64,000 nt of DNA from Ctena decussata (Eukaryota; Mollusca; Bivalvia; Lucinida; Lucinidae). The notes beneath the pieces are model-generated. The model was given only the letters and a program-made list of their open reading frames with translations. It did no database searches and was not told the origin of the DNA. A program made the translations under genes and the position numbers. Numbering within the stretch: the first letter of the stretch is position 1; every line of letters starts with the position of its first letter. The stretch lies in contig OZ022499.1 in NCBI GenBank assembly GCA_963989385.1, positions 36,084,866 to 36,148,865 of the forward strand, given 5' to 3'. Shown here one piece after another: positions 59,406 to 64,000 of the stretch.

Positions 59406-60709
59406 TAACAGTACATATGCTGCTTCTCAGTGTTGGCTGAAATTATATGGAGTGTAAAGGAGTGTATAAGTATGTATGGCCAAGTCATTTCTAAGCTTAA
59501 AGTTTAAACAAAATCTTCATTACTGCAATTGTCCTACCACTTTCACCATCTGACAGTGTGTCGAAATTGCTGGGAAAATCAAATAGTACTCACCCTGATT
59601 AGACTGCTGTTTTGATGGTACTTAGTCTAACCCAGGTCTACACTGCACTTTTTAATCAAGGATTTTAGTCATTGAATTTTGCAAGTATTTGTTATGTCTA
59701 AACATCTATTATATTTTGCTTAGTTTTTCATGTAAAAGAAAGGTTAAAAGTTGTGTGCGTGTGTGTGTGTGTAGGGGTGGGGGTTGGGGATGGAGGAAGG
59801 GTGGAGGAAGAAGGGGGGGGGGGGGGTAGAGGGGCCTTAAGTTGGGTAGGGTGATCGTGTGAGTTGCAGGAGAGGCTTTGAAATATTGGCACGTGCAGGA
59901 TTAATTGGATGGCAAAATTATTTTTTTCTAGCAGTCCCTCTGATTGTGACCACAATGTACCGGTCTTAATAACTTATAAGCAAGTAAATGCGAAGTTTGA
60001 AACAGTTGACGCAGTTCTGTAATTGCGTCACAACTGTCATAAATCGATCGATTTGTTTACAGTATGGTGTAGGCTACTGATCAGAATTCTTTTCCCAATC
60101 ATTCTGAAGAAAGTACAGAAAAAAATATTGTTGTATGTTGAATTATTAGATGCGTTCCTCTTCGTGTGTCGGATTTCAGGATTCAAGAACATTTCGGTAA
60201 TGTTTAAATTTATTACAGATTATTTTGCTGTCTATCGATCAGGTAAAAAATCCGCCATTAATTTGAGAAAATGAAATAGGGTACCTAAACATTATTTTGC
60301 AAAGGAAATTGTCCCAAACACCGAATTACTTAATTTTTATAATGGAGAAAGGGCCGACACCATGGTTTTTCATGGCATATGTCCGCCGACGGGAGAAAGT
60401 CGATTTATTTTGAAAATTGCTGTTGAAGTTGGCGGATAAGAGTCGTCTTTACATGATCACGTAAAACGTTCGATTGCAGAATATCTCGGTGTTTAGCTCT
60501 GCTCTTAAAGGCATAGAGAATTAAATTAAGATGTAAGGAATAAAACCATATCTTATTTTCGGCTTTGTGTAGCTTGATTCGCCGACAAAGCATCACTGAA
60601 ATTGCGACACGTTCGTCGATTGAATCTGAGTCTGAGAAATTTCGAACGTTATTTCGTTGCTATCTGTATAAAAATATCACTCCGCCATGGATACGCGTTC
60701 CCACTGTAA

Positions 60710-60831
60710 CGTAGCCACAATTTCAGTAAATGTTTTATTACCACAGTTGCCCTAAAAACGATAGCTCTACTGATTGAAAGGATTAAAATGATTTCGACGA
60801 CATAGTCGACGATCAGATCCATTTCGTAACA
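60710..60831 (-). repeat. 5' LTR, remaining 122 bp
   Basis: CGTAGCCACAATTTCAGTAAATG...ATTTCGTAACA matches 49689-49809 almost perfectly and ends at the AATGT duplication. Confidence 0.9.
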
Positions 60832-60937
60832 AATGTATCATGTAATATGTCCGTTACGAGCCTGATAAGTCTAATCAGTTGGCTTGTGTCGATATTGTGT
60901 ATACTAAAGAGATTTCCGGCATAAAATACGATATAGG

Positions 60938-61588
60938 CCATTTGTAAAAAAAAGTGGAGGGCAAAAAATCGATTCAATTTCATTGAAAACTGAATAATTT
61001 TTCAAGAAAATTTGCAGACCTTTATCTATTCTCCATAGGAACTCATTTAGATTGTTTTGACAATTACGTTAAAATTGTCAGATTAACTATACGTTAAAAA
61101 CTGTCCCTAATCTTTGAAGTTTTACGCTTGATTTGTGCAGTTTTTGGAACAGCCAGTGTTGTACAGACTATATTGATGGACATCCGTTATATAGACATTT
61201 ACTCCTTTTTAGGAGAAATACAAAATGAAATCCTTTATCGAATGATTGGTCCATAATCGCTAAAGCCCCTTGTTTACAAAGTAGTTAGTGAACTCATTTC
61301 ATACTACTTCGTAATGTGTGAATGAATGATAGTATCAGTATAGTAACTATAGAAGCAACAATGGCTGCTGGACCATTATGGTTACCTTTTATTGAAGAAT
61401 GACAGAAAACTGAGAAGAAACTGGTTACCGTAATGATTGATAGAGTTACTATTTAAAAGTAAAAAAAAAATCTGAATTTCCTTGCACGAGTTTATATAGG
61501 CCAAAGATTATGGTAGACAAGGTTTCATGAAAATTTATTAAGTAGTTATGAAATTAAATCAATTTTCGGACCTCCACTTTTTGCAAAC
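60938..61588. mobile_element. ~650 bp element with ~50 bp inverted ends
   Basis: CCATTTGTAAAAAAAAGTGGAGG...AAAATCGATTCAATTTCAT (60938 on) is inverted at 61540-61588 (ATGAAATTAAATCAATTTTCGGACCTCCACTTTTTGCAAAC). No coding capacity. Flanks 61589-62412 show no gene. Confidence 0.7.
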
Positions 61589-62416
61589 GACTAAACACCG
61601 AGCGGACCTTAGTTACTGTTTAAATCAGACTTATGCAATTCAGCTATGAGATTGTGTTTTCCCAGCTAAAATAGTGCCAAATATCTAGCCTCGTCTTAAA
61701 AGACGTATCTAGATTTTGGAATAGTTTTTAAAGGGAAAAATCCGTCTTATAAACGAAGAAATACGGTGTGAGGGAGACAATTGTGTTGAGCCTGAGAAAG
61801 TCAAGCGCTTCGTAGCAGGCGTATTACAGCACGCTGGCTGTGGGATATCAAACAAACCTTTATTGAAAACGAGGATTTATCCAAAGTAATGTCACGGCAG
61901 CTATAGAATCTTGAAGAATACAAAAAAGCCTCAAAATTTCATATCCAAGTGCCTAAATCTATTTGCATAATGGTCTGAAAATATCATTGAAATGTAGCAC
62001 TGTGCATAGGTATCGAGTATTCGAGATAGATGGAAGGCAAGATAACGGAACCCGTCGTACGTCAACAACGTTGTTGATGATCGAGACGAAGTTTCGATAT
62101 GAGTCAGATCCAAAGTAGCATCTTCGTTGTTTCAGCCTAGCACTTATTTCTATTCACCCATGCTTATCTCTTCTTTCAATATTATTTGAACATTCCCACA
62201 GCACATGTTCAAAACTTTACACAATGTTGGAATTGCAGAACATCGTTCTTTTAAGCAGGGGTCTTAACAATTGACGTTGTTGTCTTGCATTGGATATACA
62301 GGTGTTCCGGTTTTCAGACAATCCTTTGGCGACTCATCTGCATCACTATAATGATGATTATATTTCACCTTTAAACAAGCCTCATAATCACTGTTAGATA
62401 TCGTATGTTTAATTAA

Positions 62417-63270
62417 GGTGGCGATTTATGGTAAATGTAGAAATCTGCATAAAACCATAAAAAAGTTAAGTATCTCCCTGAAAGTTAGCAGACTTCTTAT
62501 TTTTGTTGTTCTTTACAGTTTAAAATACAAAATAGACGTACATTCTGCTTAAAAAATGTTTTTATAAGGAAAGATCAAAAGTATTTTTCTGCGCAGAAAT
62601 CTAAAAATTAACATCGTAAGTGAAAATTTACGTAGCTCTGAAGGTGCGTTATTGCATAATGAAGAGCGTCCTAACAATTATTTATTCCAACTCTGTCTCA
62701 AATTGTAAGGTAGACCAGATGAAAACGGTAGCTTTTTCCCAAATGTTCAACCATATACAAAGTAAATGTACACTGGACAATTTTATTAAATATAGGGTAG
62801 GCAAGCATACCTATGTAACACCTTCAGTATAAATAATAAATTACTTACATGATCACTGGTGTGTAGATGAAATTGTTCAACCTTGTTAAAATAGTCTCAC
62901 CTGTCTCAACTGTGTGTTTTGTCAAAATTTGGACACAGACCGCATCTTTTTTCATCTGCTCAGTCTGATAATGTGTGAAAGAGTTTGAAAAAATAATTGC
63001 TAGGACGCTCTCCAATATGCAACAAGGAACTCTCAGCACTAAGTATATTTTCAACAACAATGTTATGTTTTCAGATTTCTGCGCACAAAATTGCCCTTTG
63101 ATCTTTCCTTATAAAGCACTTTTTAACATTAACAAATGCTGCATTTTGGGAGTCTGAATTGTGAGAAACAACATAAAGAAGGTATATGCTAAGTTTTGGA
63201 AAGATCATTGGTATTTTGAGTATTTTATGCAGATTTTTGTCTTTGCCCCAACTCAGTGATTATCACCACC
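62417..63270. mobile_element. TTAA-flanked foldback element (854 bp)
   Basis: TTAA at 62413-62416 and 63271-63274 borders tips GGTGGCGAT and ATCACCACC. The two halves pair over much of their length: GAAAGATCAAA against TTTGATCTTTC, TTTCTGCGCAGAAATCT against AGATTTCTGCGCACA, GAGCGTCCTAACAATTATTT against AATAATTGCTAGGACGCTC, and CAGATGAAAA against TTTTCATCTG. Same target preference as the elements at 3725, 12146 and 38859. Confidence 0.75.
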
Positions 63271-63274
63271 TTAA

Positions 63275-64000
63275 GCAGCGCAGTGTATATAATTGGGGTA
63301 TTCATAATTTGTGACAAAACCGCATAAATATGCGCTGACGCGTTTGTTAGAAATCAACATGTTTTTCAGTCGGCAGTAATAAGCATGAATTTGGCTCTAA
63401 CTAGCGAACTTCAAATTGCAACTACGTTATTTTAGGCGGAATAGGTAAAAACAAAAATTTTCAGTTTTCTAGTCAGACAAATATATATCATCAAACACAT
63501 TAGTCATTTGTGTCACCAAATGATATTCTTTGAGCATGAAACAAACAATTCCTGTTTAAATGACGTCATGCAAATGTTATGGTAGAACATTTTTGCGGAA
63601 GATATATAACTCTCAGGTATCCTCAGTAATCAACATTTCTCCGCAGTCCGTTGAGGCATTCACACAAATCCCATACGAAAGTGCGTGCCATAAAGAGCTC
63701 CACTGAGAAAGCTGCGCTGTAGTTTCTGACCAATCTCTACGATTTACGAGTACATGTTAATTGATGCAAACATTAATCCTCATTAGCTGTAGCTAATTTC
63801 GATGTTGTTGTTGTTGTTTTTTGTTTTTTTTTATTTTTTTTTTTATTTATTTATTTTTTTTTTTTTGTTGTTGCTTCACGTAAAAATTGTTATAGAGACA
63901 AAAAAAAAAACTTCCGAAATATATATCTCAGATTTTAATATGAAGTAATATTAAGATTTTACCGTGTTAATATTTCTTAAAGTAAAGTTTTAATACTATA
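63275..64000. other. No gene seen; T-rich tract
   Basis: AT-rich sequence with a T-rich low-complexity tract at ~63800-63875 and one TGACGTCA at ~63563. No coding motif recognised. Confidence 0.45.

Larger units (their letters stand above)
56562..60706. mobile_element. 4.1 kb DNA element inserted in the 5' LTR
   Basis: TIR-like tips CAGTTGGAACGC and GCGTTCCCACTG (11 of 12 match) are flanked by TAA on both sides (56559-56561, 60707-60709). Comparison with the intact LTR (CATAACGTAGCC) proves that everything between is inserted. A 3 bp TWA duplication points to PIF/Harbinger-type transposition, but no transposase is visible. Inside are a ~140 bp direct repeat (56871-57010 and 60281-60420), a C/A run, a MITE copy (59255-59405), GATCAG foldback fragments (57345-57395, 59595-59650) and a TG/G tract (59754-59826). 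The rest, about 57400-59250, shows no gene. Confidence 0.75.
47653..60831 (-). mobile_element. Gmr1-type (Ty3/gypsy-like) LTR retrotransposon, defective, with a nested insertion
   Basis: The element is bounded by AATGT at 47648-47652 and 60832-60836. It has 2.16 kb LTRs (TGTTACG...CGTAACA), a primer site, gag, protease, integrase and a purine tract, all on the minus strand. Integrase follows protease directly. The start of reverse transcriptase and the end of RNase H come after integrase. Integrase upstream of RT is the known peculiarity of the Gmr1 group among Ty3/gypsy elements. Nearly all of RT-RNase H is deleted, gag and pol carry frameshifts and a stop, and the 5' LTR is split by a 4.1 kb element. 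The LTRs differ at only a few per cent of sites in the stretches compared, so the insertion is not very old. Confidence 0.8.

Overview
This is a eukaryotic, AT-rich, gene-poor window that looks like the genome of a marine bivalve mollusc. That reading rests on the repeats: pearl/Helentron-like elements with ~150-190 bp core repeats and ACGG microsatellites, short foldback elements built around a GTAGACCCAGATCAG-type palindrome, and tRNA-headed SINEs with a common 3' tail. I see no intact protein-coding gene of the host. Three coding relics can be read, and all are broken. The rest is nested mobile DNA and unassigned intergenic sequence.

Region 1 (about 0.6-13.5 kb) is best read as one old DNA transposon. 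It has ~360 bp inverted ends (630-990 and 13105-13485) and a decayed gene for a protein with an XPG/FEN1-like (PIN-fold) nuclease domain, resembling the nuclease-bearing type of Academ transposon. An 8.1 kb element (3725-11844) with perfect 25 bp inverted ends and a TTAA target duplication has landed inside that gene. The Cys-rich C-terminal tail therefore lies 8.1 kb away at 11849-12041. The insertion carries RFX X-box-like palindromes near its ends, a pearl-like element, five copies of a ~200 bp foldback MITE and a SINE. A separate piggyBac-type MITE sits at 12146-12751.

Region 2 (14.8-19.1 kb) is a diverged tandem array of ~1.05 kb units, later hit by a pearl-like element and a SINE. Next to it, on the minus strand (19145-22660), is the remnant of a multi-exon gene for a multipass membrane protein of unrecognised family. 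Region 3 (22.8-47.6 kb) holds an AT-rich GATATC satellite, foldback elements, pearl-like elements (one with a 529 bp tandem duplication), at least seven SINE copies or fragments, a TTAA-flanked element with ~245 bp inverted ends (38859-41444) and simple repeats.

Region 4 (47653-60831) is one LTR retrotransposon on the minus strand, bounded by the 5 bp target duplication AATGT. Its 2.16 kb LTRs start TGTTACG and end CGTAACA and are rich in CRE palindromes (TGACGTCA). Protease is followed directly by integrase, and only the first residues of reverse transcriptase and the last residues of RNase H remain. This is the domain order of Gmr1-type elements (integrase before RT) with an internal deletion of RT-RNase H. 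Its 5' LTR is split by a 4.1 kb insertion (56562-60706) with a 3 bp TAA target duplication. Two further foldback elements follow (60938-61588 and 62417-63270). The window is thus a record of nested transposition rather than a set of cooperating genes.
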